This document shows positions 26,622 through 37,319 of a DNA stretch of 64,000 bases, in pieces. Made by a program: the position numbers and the translations under genes. Each line of letters starts with the position of its first letter. The first letter of the stretch is position 1. The stretch comes from DASZUK01 sp963844575 (GTDB taxonomy: Bacteria > Actinomycetota > Acidimicrobiia > Acidimicrobiales > RAAP-2). The stretch covers positions 1 through 64,000 of the forward strand of contig CAWJOU010000005.1 of assembly GCA_963844575.1 (NCBI GenBank), given 5' to 3'. A model generated the notes under the pieces. That model worked only from the letters and a program-made list of their open reading frames with translations, searched no databases and was not told the origin of the DNA.

Positions 26622-28037
26622 TCACGGCCCCGCCGGGGCCAGGCCGACGTGGGCCGCGACGTCGCGCCGGAGCAGCTTGCCGGTCGCCGTGTGCGGGAGA
26701 TCGTCGGCCCGGACGTACGCCTTCGGCCGCTTGTACGGCGCCAGCCGCCGGGCGGCGTGCGCCCGGACGCCGTCGAGGTCCAGCTGCGGCGAGCCGACGA
26801 CAGCGGCCACCACCCGCTCGCCCCACCTCTCGTCCGGCACGCCGAACACCGCCACCTCGGCGACGCCGTCGACCTCGAGCAGGGCCGCCTCGACCTCGGC
26901 CGGGTAGACGTTGACGCCGCCGCTGATGATCAGATCGTGGCGGCGGCCGGTCAGGTAGAGGTAGCCGCCGGCGTCGAGGTGGCCGACGTCGCCGACCGTG
27001 AACGCATCGCCCCGCCACGCCGCCGCGGTGGCGTCCGCGTTCCGCCAGTACGAGAACCGGGCGAACGGCGGCGCCTCGCACCAGATCGTCCCCACCGCCG
27101 GGCTCGCGCCGTCGGCCGGCGCGCCGTCGCCGTGCGGTTCGCCGTCGAGGGGACCGCCATCGAGAGGACCAATCGAGAGCGTGCGGCCGGGCCGGGCCCG
27201 CCCCACCGTCCCCGGCCGCTCGCGCCAGTCCGCCGGCGGGCAGACGGTGAACTGGCCCTCCGTCGACCCGTAGAACTCCCACAGGACGTCGTCGCCGACG
27301 CGGGCCATCGCCGCCCGCTTGAGCACCGGCGGGCACGACGAACCGGCGTGGGCGAGCAGCCGCAGCGACTCGAACCGCTCGCCGTCGTCCAGCTCGCCGG
27401 CGTCGAGGAGCCGTTGCAGATGGGTCGGCGCCATGAACGCGGTCGTCGGCCGGAGCCGGCGCAGCGCGTCCAGCGCGGCCGACGCCCCGAACCGGGGCAG
27501 GACGGCGACCGCTCCGCCCCGCAGCAGCGTCCCGGCCGCGAAACGGACCGAGACGGTGTGGTACATCGGCGAGCAGACGAGATGGACGTCGTCGGGGGAG
27601 AACCCCCACACGTCGGCCTCGTCGTCGAAGACCGCCTTCGCGGTCGCCTCGTCCCAGACGCCCGTCGTCACGCCCTTCGGCCGGCCGGTCGTCCCCGACG
27701 TGTAGTGCATCGGTCGCGTTAGTGGATAGGGGGCCAGTTCGACCGGCGCGCCGTCGCCGAGCGTGGCGAGCGCGGTCGGGTCGAGGACCGAGACGGTCGG
27801 CGCGGCGTCGGCGAGCAGGAGGTCGCGCTCGTCCGAGAGCAGCGTCGCGTTGAGCAGCACCGGGACGACCCCGGTCCGGGCCGCCCCGAGGACCGCGCAG
27901 AGCAGGTCGGCGGACGACGGCAGGCAGAACGCCACCCGGTCGCCCGGCCGGCAGCCGGCCGCGGCCAGCGCGCCGGCGGCGCGGCGCTGACGGTCCTCCG
28001 CCTCCACCGACGTGAGGATCGCCGTTCCGTCGTCCAT
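26622..28037 (-). CDS. AMP-dependent acyl-CoA synthetase/ligase
   Basis: 471 residues from ATG 28037, somewhat short for the family at the N-terminus. P-loop MHYTSGTTGRPKGV, FYGSTEGQFT, GDVGHLDAGGYLYLTGRRHD, IISGGVNVYPAEVE and the catalytic Lys in HTATGKLLRRD are all present. Activates a carboxylic acid as acyl-AMP, then forms acyl-CoA; the substrate (fatty, aromatic or bile-type acid) is unknown. Contains an imperfect tandem stretch PLDGGPLDGEP near 27140-27180. An in-frame GTG five codons upstream is an alternative start. The MFS gene lies just upstream on the same strand. Confidence 0.85.
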   Translation of the reverse strand: MDDGTAILTSVEAEDRQRRAAGALAAAGCRPGDRVAFCLPSSADLLCAVLGAARTGVVPVLLNATLLSDERDLLLADAAPTVSVLDPTALATLGDGAPVELAPYPLTRPMHYTSGTTGRPKGVTTGVWDEATAKAVFDDEADVWGFSPDDVHLVCSPMYHTVSVRFAAGTLLRGGAVAVLPRFGASAALDALRRLRPTTAFMAPTHLQRLLDAGELDDGERFESLRLLAHAGSSCPPVLKRAAMARVGDDVLWEFYGSTEGQFTVCPPADWRERPGTVGRARPGRTLSIGPLDGGPLDGEPHGDGAPADGASPAVGTIWCEAPPFARFSYWRNADATAAAWRGDAFTVGDVGHLDAGGYLYLTGRRHDLIISGGVNVYPAEVEAALLEVDGVAEVAVFGVPDERWGERVVAAVVGSPQLDLDGVRAHAARRLAPYKRPKAYVRADDLPHTATGKLLRRDVAAHVGLAPAGP

Positions 28038-28065
28038 TGACCCGCTGTCCACTGGCGGAGCGTAC

Positions 28066-29376
28066 CTACGCCGGATCCGGATCGACCGAGGCGTCCGGCC
28101 CGACCGCCGAGCTTGGGCCGACCGGGTCCGACAGTGGCGCATTTCCACCCAGCGCCCGCAGCATCCCCGGCCAGCGGGCCGCCACGCCGGTCAGGACGAC
28201 GAGCAGCCCGACCGCCGCGGCGACCGTCACCTCGCGCACGCCGACCCGGGCGCCGATCGCCCCCTGGACGATCGCGCCGATCGGGTAGACCGTGCCGAGC
28301 GAGAGCATGAAGAGGCTGAGCACCCGCCCCCGGGCCGCCGTCGGTGCCCGGAGCTGCACCACCGTGTTCAGCCCCGAGAGGACCGCGATGTACGCCAGAC
28401 CGACGAACAAGAGCACGACCGCCCCGACCCAGAGGCCCGGCGCGAGCCCGTAGGCGACGAGCAGCACCGGCAGAACGAACAGCGCGACGACGACCTGCTT
28501 CGCCCGGCCGAACCGCTGCGCCAACCCCGGGAGGAGCAGCGCGCCGGTCACCGCGCCGATGCCCTGGGCCGTGACGAGGACCGACGTGCCGACGCTCCCG
28601 CGGTGCCCCGACCCGAGGTGCAGCCCCTCGATGGCCATCGCCGGGACGAGCGCGATGAACGGCGACGCCAGCAGCGCGACGACGCCGATCAGGATGATCG
28701 CCGACCGGCACGCCGGCTCCGCCGCCGCCAGCCGCACGCCCTCGGCGATGCGGTGGCCGATGCGCAACCGCTCCGCCGCCTTCGTGATCGGGGGCAGCCG
28801 GACGAAGACGAGCGCCACGACGACCGCGGCGAACGACGCCGCGTTGCACGCGAACGCCAGCGCGTACGACCCGAGCGCCAGCACGATGCCCGCCAGCGCC
28901 GGGCCGATGACCCGGCCCAGGTTGTACTGCGCCGACGACAGCGACACCGCGGCCAGCAGGTCCGCCGGGTCGTCGACCAGGTCCGGCAGCATCGCCTGGT
29001 ACGCCGGCAGGCCGATCGCCGCCGCTGCGCCGCCGACGAACGCCAGCGCCACCGCCACCACCGGCGGCGCGTCCCCGATCGCCGCCAGCACGGCGAGGAC
29101 CGTCGCCACCGCCATCTCCGCCACCGTCGTCGCCAGCAACCAGCGCCGCCGGTCCAACCGGTCGGCCAGCGCGCCGCCGAACGGCGCCAGCAGCCCGTTC
29201 GGCAGGAACGCGGCCGCCGCCACCAGGCCCGTCCACAGCGGGTTGTGCGTCTTCGCCGTCACCAGGATGCCGAGCGCCACCGCTTGCATCCACGACCCGA
29301 CGTTCGAGATCAGCGCGGCCGACCAGAGCAGTGCGAAGTTCCGCGCCCGCAGCGGACGGAGCGACACCGGCGACAT
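28066..29376 (-). CDS. MFS exporter, EntS/MFS_3-like
   Basis: 436 residues with about 12 hydrophobic segments. FALLWSAALISNVGSWMQ is TM1, and the loop 2-3 motif GGALADRLDRRRWLL is diagnostic of the major facilitator superfamily. AYQAMLPDLVDDPADLLAAV and SAQYNLGRVIGPALAGIVLA resemble the MFS_3 (EntS, multidrug/siderophore export) branch. Substrate unknown. Stands between the first RHS gene and the acyl-CoA ligase, same strand as both. Confidence 0.85.
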   Translation of the reverse strand: MSPVSLRPLRARNFALLWSAALISNVGSWMQAVALGILVTAKTHNPLWTGLVAAAAFLPNGLLAPFGGALADRLDRRRWLLATTVAEMAVATVLAVLAAIGDAPPVVAVALAFVGGAAAAIGLPAYQAMLPDLVDDPADLLAAVSLSSAQYNLGRVIGPALAGIVLALGSYALAFACNAASFAAVVVALVFVRLPPITKAAERLRIGHRIAEGVRLAAAEPACRSAIILIGVVALLASPFIALVPAMAIEGLHLGSGHRGSVGTSVLVTAQGIGAVTGALLLPGLAQRFGRAKQVVVALFVLPVLLVAYGLAPGLWVGAVVLLFVGLAYIAVLSGLNTVVQLRAPTAARGRVLSLFMLSLGTVYPIGAIVQGAIGARVGVREVTVAAAVGLLVVLTGVAARWPGMLRALGGNAPLSDPVGPSSAVGPDASVDPDPA

Positions 29377-29479
29377 CGCCGTCGAGGCTACCGACGGGTC
29401 GGCGCCGTGCTGGCCGGTCCTTCTGGTCGGAACTACCGGTCAGGCCAGGTGCCCCGTGGTGTCACGGTAGCGCCATCGT

Positions 29480-32400
29480 TTACCAGCCCCACGTCCTTTG
29501 GATTCCAGCTTCGCAGGATGCCCCAATTCCAATCCCCTCGCCTACTCCATAAGTGAGTGTGAATCCTGTGCCCTCGGGACTGACCCACCCCACTGAAAAA
29601 GGTCCAGCGCTGCATGATGACTGATACGCCCAACCTGGCGTGCTTGACGCCGGCGACACGGATACTCCTAGGTTGAGGCCAGCACCGAGTCCAGCGGAAG
29701 TAGTGATACCTCCGCTGCTGAATGTGACACCTCCACAGATGACCACCAGACATCCCGATACATCGACACTGCCAGAACCAATACTAGACCCTGCATTCTC
29801 ATATTGTGTGATGAGTTTTTGCTGGGCCGGACTCGCGGAGTTGTTGAGCTTTTGGGAGGCGTGGGACGCACCCTCCACGGCGGCGGCGTACTGCTCCAGC
29901 TGGTACCCGGCGGCAGCGGCGGCCAGCTGCTGCAGCTGGTATCCCTGGTAGGCATCGGCGAAGGCCTCCAGGGCTGTCGCTGTTGTCGGCCCGCCGGCGC
30001 AGGAATCACCGGTCGGGTCGGTCAGGTTGGCCGGGTCGTCCCCGGCGTACTCGTAGGGCTGATGCGTCGTCGCCACGTCGGGGTCACGGCTCAAGAACTG
30101 CCCGGTGGTCGGGTCGTAGTAGCGGTGCACTAGGGCGACGAACCCGGTCACCGGGTCGGTGTAGGCCCCGGCGTACCCGATCGGGGTGGTGTTGTTCCCG
30201 GTGTGCCCGACCACCGCCCCGTAGGCGTTGTAGCTCTCGCTGGACACCGCGTGTGTCGAGCTGATCGTCGCCACCGTCGAGCCCAGGGCGTTGTGGACCA
30301 GGTAGAGGGCGCCCTTCAGTGTGGCTGTCTCCTGCTCGATCACCTGGCCGGTCGGGCCGTAGATGAAGTAGTGGCTGCCGTCGGCGAGGAGCTCGGGCGT
30401 CGACGTCTGGGTGTCCCAGGTGAACGTCTGAGACTCGTGCGTCGACGAGTTGACCGTCTCTGTCGCCTTCGTCCGCAGGCCCTGGCCGTTGTAGCTGTAG
30501 CTGGCACTTGTGCCGGCCGTGTGCTGGCTGACGCTCTTCAGCTCGCCTGTCTGGTAGTAGCCGTAGCTGTTGCTCGCCGACCAGCCCGTTTCCTTCTCGC
30601 TCGTCCGGGCCCCGATGCTGTCGTATGTGAAGGTGGCCGCCGCCCCCGATGTCGAATGGGGTGTCGCCTTCTCGACCTCCTCGTTGGTGTTGAACGTCTG
30701 AGGGGTGGCTGTGCCGTTGGCCGGGTCGACCACCTTGGTCGGGTTGCCGCCGGCATTGTAGGTGTAGCTGCCGGTGGCCCCGGGCGTCCCGGTCATGGTC
30801 GACGAGGTGAGCTGGCCCAGGGTGTCGTAGCCGTAGGTGGCGGTGGTGGTGGTGCCGCTGGCCACCAGGGAGCTTGTCGACAACAGGTCGTTGGTCGTCC
30901 CGTAGGTGGCCGACGTACGGACGTCGTGTGTCGACTCTGTCATGACGAGCACGCCCGTTGTGCTCGACTTTCGATCGCCGGCCACGCAAAAGGTAGTCGA
31001 GGGACACGCCACACCGCCGGTGTTGACCTTGTTCGCCACTGTGTGTTCCGTCCATGTGGCGAGGTCGTACCCGTTCCCGTTGCTTGTGTAGTGCCCGACG
31101 GTCGGGGTGGTGGTCGTGAATTCGTGGCCTGTCGTCCCCGTCGCCACGCAGAAGGTGGTCGAGGGACAGGCCACGCCGTTCAGGCCGCCGCTGGGTCCTC
31201 CCAACAGGTACGAGCTCCAGGCTGAGGAGGTCGGGGCGGTGGAGGTGTAGACGTGCTGGCTCTGCGAGAAGTGGGTGAGGCTCTGTGTGGGGTCGTCTGT
31301 GGCGGTGACCGCCGCACACAATGAGGTGGAGTAACACGAGATAGCCGTGATGGCCAGTGTCGCCACCGATCCGGTCCACGGGGTCGACCAGGCGCTCGCC
31401 CCCCCGGTCGGGTTGGTCGAGGTGAGCAGCTTGCCTGTCTGCGTACCAACCACGCACAGCGTCGTCGTCGAGCAGGTGACGGCGGTGATCGTCCCCGGGG
31501 CGATCTTGGCCTTGGTCCAGGCGCTCGCCCCGCCCGTCGGGTTGGTGGAGGTGAAGATGCTCTGTCCGGCGGCGATGACACAGAGCGTCGTCGACGGGCA
31601 CGAGATACGCAGGGACTTGGTGACGCCGAGTGTCGTCTTGGTCCAGGCGCTCGCCCCACCGGTCGGGTTGGTGGAGACGAACACTGTGGGCGCCCCTGTG
31701 GACGTCGCCACGCACAGCGTGGTCGACGGGCACGAGATGCTGCTCAGGACATCTCCTGTCTTCACCGCGAGCGTCGTCGACGACCACTTGCTGGTCCCGC
31801 CCGGGTGGGTCGAGGTCCAGACCTGGTCGCCTTGGACCATGGCGCAGAATGTGGTGGTCGGACAGGACGCCTGACTGGACGACCCTCCGGTCTGCGAGAG
31901 CACCGTCGTTGTCCAAGCGAGCGTTGTATTGGTGACCGACGTTGTCACCGGCTGGCCGAGGGCGTTGTCGACGGTGGTCTCCGTTTCGCCGCCGGGGGTG
32001 GTCGTCGTCATCTTGGTCCCACCGCTGGGGATGCCGGCCCCCGAGAGCGAGTAAGTGAATGTCGTCTTGTTGCCCGCCAGGTCGGTGGTGGACGTCATCT
32101 GGCCGACCCCGTTGTAGGTGCGGTGCACCGCCTTGAGGTCTGTATATGTCAGTGCCGTCACCTCGCCGTCGACGTTGTAGGTGTAGCCGACGGACTTGCT
32201 GGCCCCGTCGTCTGTCGACCGCACCCGGCCGAACCCGTCGTAGGTGGTGGTGGTGGTGCCGGTGCCGTCGGTCATCTTGGTCTGCTGGCCGCCGGCGTTG
32301 TATGTGTAGGTGATGTTGGAGGGGGCGGTGTAGCCCGAGGCGGTGCCGGAGTAGGTGGCCGACGTCAGCTCGCCGTCCTTGTTGTAAGCGTTGGTGGTCG

Positions 32401-35400
32401 TGCCGCCGTTCGTCTTGGTCTTAAGCACGTGGCCTGTGCCGTCGTAGGTGGCGGTGGTGATGAAGTTGCTGCCGCCCCCCATTGTCTCGATGGCCTCTGT
32501 GGCCGCGTTGAAATAGGTGGTCGACTGATAGTCGTTGTTGCCGCTGGCCGAGACCGTGCAGTTGGTGGCTGTGGCCACCCCGGCGGGACACTCGCCTGTG
32601 CTGCTGCCCAGCTTCACGTCGTAGACGGTCGTTGTCGTGACCGGTGTCGAGGTGCCGTAACCGGCCACCTTGCCCACCTGACGGCCGTCGTGGTCTTCAT
32701 AGGTGACGGTCACGTCCCCCGTGGGGCTGGTGGTCACCGTGCAGTAGGCGGCGCCGGTGATGGTCGCCGTGCAGTCGCCGGTGCCGTGGGTGACGTCGTA
32801 GGCGGTCGTGGTGGCCTGTGTCAGGGCGTTGGTCTGGTCGATCACTTCGCCGTCGGCGTTGTAGGTCCACGATGTGGTCCCGGCGACGCGGGCTGTCCCC
32901 TTTGTTGTCTTTGTCAGTAGACAGTCGACGTGCTGGGCATAGGCGGCCACCGTCGTCTGGCAGATCTTTTTCCCCAGGATGTTGTAGTGGTACTCGGTGA
33001 CCTCTGCCGTATTGTCTGTCTTGGCTGTGGGGTACGCGACGGTAGCGTCGGGATCGCCGTATGTGTCGTAGAGGGAGAACGTCTTGTTCCCGAGCGGGTC
33101 GACCATTGTCTCGACCTCCCCGCCGCGCCATGTGAAGAGGAAGCCCCTACAGATGACTGTGGCACAAACCTTGTAGGTGGTGGTCTGGGTGCATGTGTAA
33201 GAACAGGCCGAGTCCCCCGTCACCACCTTCTTGATCAGGTTGCCGTGTGTGTCGTAGGTGTCGTTGGTGGTGATGCCCAACGGATTGATGGTGACCAGCG
33301 GCTCGTTGAACGAGTTGTAGGTGGTCGTCGTCTTGTGGCTGAGCGGGTCGGTGGTCGCCGTGACGTCGCCTGTGGCGTTGTATGTCGTGGTGGTGGTGTA
33401 GCCGTCGGGGTCTTCCACCGACGTCTGGCCGTCGGTGGTCGCTGTGTAGGTGTAGTGCCAGGTGGCCGCCGACGAGGTGCCATAGGCGGTGACCTTGGTC
33501 ACCATCTGGCCGTGTGTGAACGTCTCTTTGGTCACCGATCCGGTCGGCCCGGTGATCGTGGTCGTGCCCGAGGTGCCGTTTGTGCCGGTGTAGGCCCAGG
33601 TGGTGACCAGCCCGGTCGGGTCGGTCTGCTTTGTCACCTGGTGAGCCGAGTTGTAGTGGGTGGTGGTCACCCCGCCGGTCGGGCTCGTCTCGGTCACCAT
33701 GCGGTGTGTGGTGTAGGTGAACTGGGTGATCCGGCCGGCCGGGTCGGTGACCTTGATCAGGTTTGTGGCTGTGTAGGTGTAGGTGATCGTCTTGCCGGCC
33801 GGGTTCTTGACCGACGACACCAGGCCCGAGGCGTTGTATGTGAACGTGAGGGACCGGCCGACCTGGTCGGTCACCTTGGTCAGCTGACCGGCGGTGTTGT
33901 AGCTGAGGCTGGTGGTCACCCCGTTCAGGTCGCTCTCGGCGGTCAGCCGGCCGTCGGCGTTGAAGACGTAGGTTGTCGTGTTGCGGACCCGGAAGGTGTA
34001 GCCGCCTGTGGTGTTGCGGGCCAGGCTGGCCAGCGTGCCCTTGGGGGCGACGAAGGTGCCTGTCATCGAGGTATAGAAGGTCACCGTCGACCCGTTGGCC
34101 TCGGTCACCCGGGTCGACGATGTGGGCGTCACCGCCACGCTCATCGAGTACGAGCTCGACCAGCCGTAGCCGAAGGTGCCCTTTGTGGCGGCGTCCTGGG
34201 AGTTGTAGGAGCGGGTCAGGTCCAGGTGCGGGCCGTCCCCGGGCACTGTGGCGTCGGTATCGGTCTCCCACAGGTCGCCCGACTCGCAGTTGACCGGGTC
34301 GCCGGCGCACGGCTCGGTGTAGTTGGTGACCGGGTTGCCGGCGCTCGCCACCTGCTGGGTCGCGTTCCCGGCCGGCGGCGGCGGCGGGGGGGCGGCGGCG
34401 GTGTGACGTGGGGCGGGTTTGTGGCGTAGACGGCGTTGCCGTAGGCGTACTGCTGGCCGGTTGTGTCCATGAGGACGTAGCCGCCCTGGTTTGTCGTGCC
34501 GGCGATGCCCATGATCCGCCCTGTGTGGGCGCCGACGTTGCCCAGGTAGCTGGCCCCGTAGGCGTAGGTCTGCCCGCCGTAGCGGACGGCCCAGAACCCA
34601 CCGCCCGCCGGGGCGGCGGTGACGCCGGCGAACCAGTTGTACCCTGTGGCGCCGAGCCTCGAGCCTTCTGTGCTGGAGTTGTATGTGGCGTACGAGGCAT
34701 CGCCGTAGGCGAACACCCGGCCGTAGTTGGTCAACAGCCAGTAGCCGTGACCGGACGGGGTGGAGGCCATGGCGACGACTTCTTCGCCGAAGTACTCATG
34801 CGTCGCCGGCAGTGTGGACGGCGACCCGCCGTAGTAGCCGGCCCCGCCGTAGGCGAAGACCTGGCCGAGGGAGTCGACCAGCCAGTAGCCGTTCGTTCCG
34901 ATGTCGGCCACCACGGCCATCATTGTTCCTGTGAAATCGCCTGTGGCCCGAGAGCCGGCGGCGCCGGCGTCCCCGAAGCCGTAGATCGCACCCCGCTGTG
35001 TGCCCAGCCAGTAGCCGCCGGAGTCGCCGGTTCCGGTGATGGAGTCAACTGGGAAGTCCGGGCAGTATGTCTCGGTGTTCAACGAGCCGTAGAAGGGGAC
35101 CTGGCCTGTCTTTTCGGCGAAGACGCCGCCCGAGGCGTTGGCCGACCAGGCGCCGTGGAGGCCGGCATGGTGGATGTAGGTGACCCCGACGTAGTCGGAG
35201 CCCCACGACTCACAACCGCCCTTCTCGACCCCGTCGGAGTGGACGCCGCCGTTCGTCACCGAACCGCTGCTCTTGGTGGTGCTCTTCGTCGAGGATCCGG
35301 CCGGGGGGATCCGGCCACCGCGCGGCTGGCTGGCTGTGGGCAGCGGGGTGACCGCCGCCCCGGCCTTGGTCGTCCCGCCATCGGGGACCGACAGCCCCTG

Positions 35401-35532
35401 GACCGCGGTGGCGGCCACCGTGACGATGGCCAACGCGCTGACGACGATCCACGACCAACGGCCGCGACGACGTCGAGACTCGGAGTGCTCGACCGTTCCC
35501 GCCATGCGCGACGGCGCGCCAAATCCCCTCAC
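29480..35532 (-). CDS. Secreted RHS/YD-repeat protein, copy 1 (one frameshift)
   Basis: About 2017 residues once one missing base in the G tract at 34386-34392 is restored. GTG 35532 follows AGGAGGGG at 5 nt. Order: basic N-terminus and signal anchor (WSWIVVSALAIVTVAATAVQ); five or six GYWL-type repeats (e.g. GYWLVDSLGQVFAYGGAGYY); proline linker; YD repeats (e.g. GRLTAESDLNGVTTSLSYN); seven C-P-S-T/C repeats (about 30930-31920, e.g. SCPSTTLCVIAAGQSIFTST); more YD repeats; the RHS core end RYYDPTTGQFLSRDP; and a 170-residue Gly-rich C-terminus ending IQRTWGW. RHS proteins form cocoon-like shells around a C-terminal effector. Effector type and partner are unknown. Confidence 0.85.
34386..34392. 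repeat. G7 homopolymer at the RHS copy 1 frameshift
   Basis: In the proline-linker codons copy 1 has ggcggcgg, G7, then three cgg units. Copy 2 has G5 and four cgg units. The net difference is one base and shifts the copy 1 frame. A homopolymer in a linker is a classic slippage site, but it is equally a common sequencing-error site. Confidence 0.7.
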
Positions 35533-35601
35533 AGCGACCCCTCCTGGACCAGCTCGATGCTCGATTACGTCGTCTGATCGGGCCGCCACCCTTGGGATGG
35601 C

Positions 35602-35631
35602 AGGATAAAGAAAACTCGTTGTTTTTGTAAA
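35602..35631 (-). promoter_or_regulatory. Promoter of RHS copy 1
   Basis: TTTACA (35626-35631), 18 nt, TATCCT (35602-35607) on the minus strand, in an AT-rich island. The equivalent TTTACA-17-TATGCT is kept upstream of copy 2, although bases further upstream differ. The predicted 5' leader is about 60 nt. Confidence 0.6.
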
Positions 35632-35712
35632 GAAAAAACCGATAAAAAAAATCGCATTACCAGCACCGCTTCTAGGCCCCAGAGCACGCTCTCCTCGTGC
35701 GATGCTCACCCG

Positions 35713-36486
35713 ATGGACGACGACGTCGTAGCGGCCCGATCGCTGGTTCGCGACGCCCAACGCATCGTCGCCCTGACCGGCGCCGGCATCTCGACCGACT
35801 CCGGCATCCCCGACTTCCGCGGCCCCGACGGCGTCTGGACCCGCGACCCGGCGGCCGAACGGCTGTCCACGATCGACGCCTACGTCAGCGACCCCGGCGT
35901 CCGCCGCCAGGCCTGGCGCAGTCGCGTCGACTCGCCGACGTGGTCGGCGCAGCCGAACCGTGGCCACCGAGCGCTCGTCGACCTGGAACAGCAGGGTCGG
36001 CTGCACACGCTCGTGACTCAGAACATCGACGGCCTCCACCAGGCCGCCGGCAACGACCCGACGAAGATCGTCGAGATCCACGGGACGATGCGCGACGTCA
36101 TCTGCCTCGCCTGCGGCGACCGGAACCCGGCCGGTCCGACGCTGCAGCGCGTCCGTGCCGGCGAGGACGACCCGCGCTGCCGGCGCCCGGTACCAGGGGC
36201 GGCGACGTGCGGCGGCATCCTCAAGTCGGCGACGATCAGCTTCGGCCAGCACCTCCTCCCCGCCGACCTCGACCGGGCCGAGGCGGCGGCCAGGTCCTGC
36301 GACCTTCTCCTCACCGTCGGAACCAGCCTCGGCGTCTACCCGGCCGCCGGCATGGTCCCGCTGGCCGCCCAGCACGGCGCCGCTATCGTCATCGTCAACG
36401 CGGAGCCGACGCCGTTCGACGACCTGGCAGCGATCGTGCTGCGGGCGCCGATCGGCGACGTCCTCCCCGCCCTCGTCGCTCGGTAG
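35713..36486 (+). CDS. Sirtuin-type NAD-dependent protein deacylase
   Basis: 257 residues. NAD-binding VALTGAGISTDSGIPDFRGP, TQNIDGLH, catalytic His in VEIHGTMRDV, Zn cysteines CLAC and later Cys pair in RCRRPVPGAATCGG, TVGTSLGVYPAAG and IVNAEPTPFD. Removes acyl groups from lysines using NAD+. The CxxC spacing of the second Zn pair is stretched (C-x8-C), a small oddity. Divergent from RHS copy 1, which shares the AT-rich upstream region. Confidence 0.93.
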   Translation: MDDDVVAARSLVRDAQRIVALTGAGISTDSGIPDFRGPDGVWTRDPAAERLSTIDAYVSDPGVRRQAWRSRVDSPTWSAQPNRGHRALVDLEQQGRLHTLVTQNIDGLHQAAGNDPTKIVEIHGTMRDVICLACGDRNPAGPTLQRVRAGEDDPRCRRPVPGAATCGGILKSATISFGQHLLPADLDRAEAAARSCDLLLTVGTSLGVYPAAGMVPLAAQHGAAIVIVNAEPTPFDDLAAIVLRAPIGDVLPALVAR

Positions 36487-36520
36487 CTTCGGTCGCGGAG
36501 CCGACGCCGGGTCGAACGGA

Positions 36521-37105
36521 TCAGCGGGTCAGTCGCATCGCTGCCGACCGCCAGACGGCCGACGACCGCGCGTCGTCGGGCCGGCTCACGACCAAGAGCT
36601 CCGGACCGGCGCCGAGCACCAGCTGCCGTAGCCACACCGACCGGCCCTCGTCGGACAGCGCGCCGATCATCTCGTCGTACGACGCACCGGCCGCCTTGTC
36701 GTGCCACGACAGGTAAACCGTCGCTGCCGGCTGACCATCTGGGGCCTCGTCGGGGTCCGGGCCGGCCGTCCCCGTCCGGCAGGCGAACAGCGCGCCGGCG
36801 CCGTACGCCGCTCGACGGGCCGCCGAGTGATGAGCGGGCGCCAGCGGCCCCGACGGCGCGTCGGCGTTCAGCGCACCGAGCGCGGCGAAGTCGGCGACGA
36901 CGTATCCATCCAGGTAGACCTCGTCCGGCCATCCGGCCAGCCACGGCGGGGCGCCGAGCCGCCACGTCCACCCACGGTGGTACCCGGGCGGCGGATGGGT
37001 GACGAGCGCGTCCTGCCAGTCGGCCAGCGCGGCCTCGTACTCCCCTCGATCGGCATCGGCCGGCGGGGCGTGCCAGAACAGGTAGCCCAGGCCGGCGCTC
37101 GACAC
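36521..37105 (-). CDS. Conserved hypothetical protein
   Basis: 194 residues, GTG start (MSSAGLGYLFWHAPP as translated). Soluble, Trp-rich, with EYEAALADWQDALVTHPPPG, YHRGWTWRLGAPPWLAGWPD, EVYLDGYVVADFAALGALNA and a C-terminal TVYLSWHDKAAGASYDEM. I recall similar actinobacterial proteins of unknown function but cannot name a domain. Codon use matches a real gene. Convergent with the sirtuin (34-nt gap), and followed upstream by a 42-residue membrane protein. Confidence 0.65.
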   Translation of the reverse strand: MSSAGLGYLFWHAPPADADRGEYEAALADWQDALVTHPPPGYHRGWTWRLGAPPWLAGWPDEVYLDGYVVADFAALGALNADAPSGPLAPAHHSAARRAAYGAGALFACRTGTAGPDPDEAPDGQPAATVYLSWHDKAAGASYDEMIGALSDEGRSVWLRQLVLGAGPELLVVSRPDDARSSAVWRSAAMRLTR

Positions 37106-37114
37106 GGCCCCGGG

Positions 37115-37243
37115 CTACGTCGGGTCGTTCTTGGCCTTGCGGCGGGGCTTCAACGCGAACCACCAGATGCTGGCCATCGTGCCGAGCACGCCGATCGTCG
37201 CCGCCACCGGCTTGATGACCTTTCGAGCCCCACTCTTCGCCAT
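37115..37243 (-). CDS. Small single-pass membrane protein (42 aa)
   Basis: MAKSGARKVIKPVAATIGVL, then GTMASIWWFALKPRRKAKND: a basic N-terminus, one hydrophobic segment and a strongly basic C-terminus. AAGG lies about 12 nt before the ATG. The positive charges on both sides and the short length fit a small membrane protein. Function unknown. It lies between the hypothetical gene and the SDR on the same strand. Confidence 0.55.
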   Translation of the reverse strand: MAKSGARKVIKPVAATIGVLGTMASIWWFALKPRRKAKNDPT

Positions 37244-37319
37244 GACGACCGACCTTACCGTGCCCGGTCCACCGCCGGCCTCCGGCGTCGCGCCGGCTCG
37301 GTATCGGTTCAGCTCGGTC

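Larger units (their letters stand above)
29474..35631 (-). repeat. Direct-repeat unit 1: RHS gene plus promoter
   Basis: Homologous to 43658-49779. The shared segment starts at catcgtttaccagcccc, seven bases beyond the stop codon, and runs through the promoter -35. Sequence beyond both ends is unrelated. Identity is near complete over the 5' third and much lower in the middle. The two units are in the same orientation, so recombination between them would delete or duplicate about 8 kb of intervening genes plus one copy. Confidence 0.85.

Noticed and set aside
29454..29467. Rho-independent terminator after RHS copy 1
   Set aside because: The dyad ccgtg/cacgg has only a 5-bp stem and no T run; too weak to call.
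34216..36375. Extended start of RHS copy 1 running antisense through the sirtuin gene
   Set aside because: The frame is open by chance. The AGGAGGGG-GTG start at 35532 and the promoter at 35602-35631 are shared with copy 2 and place the gene start clearly.
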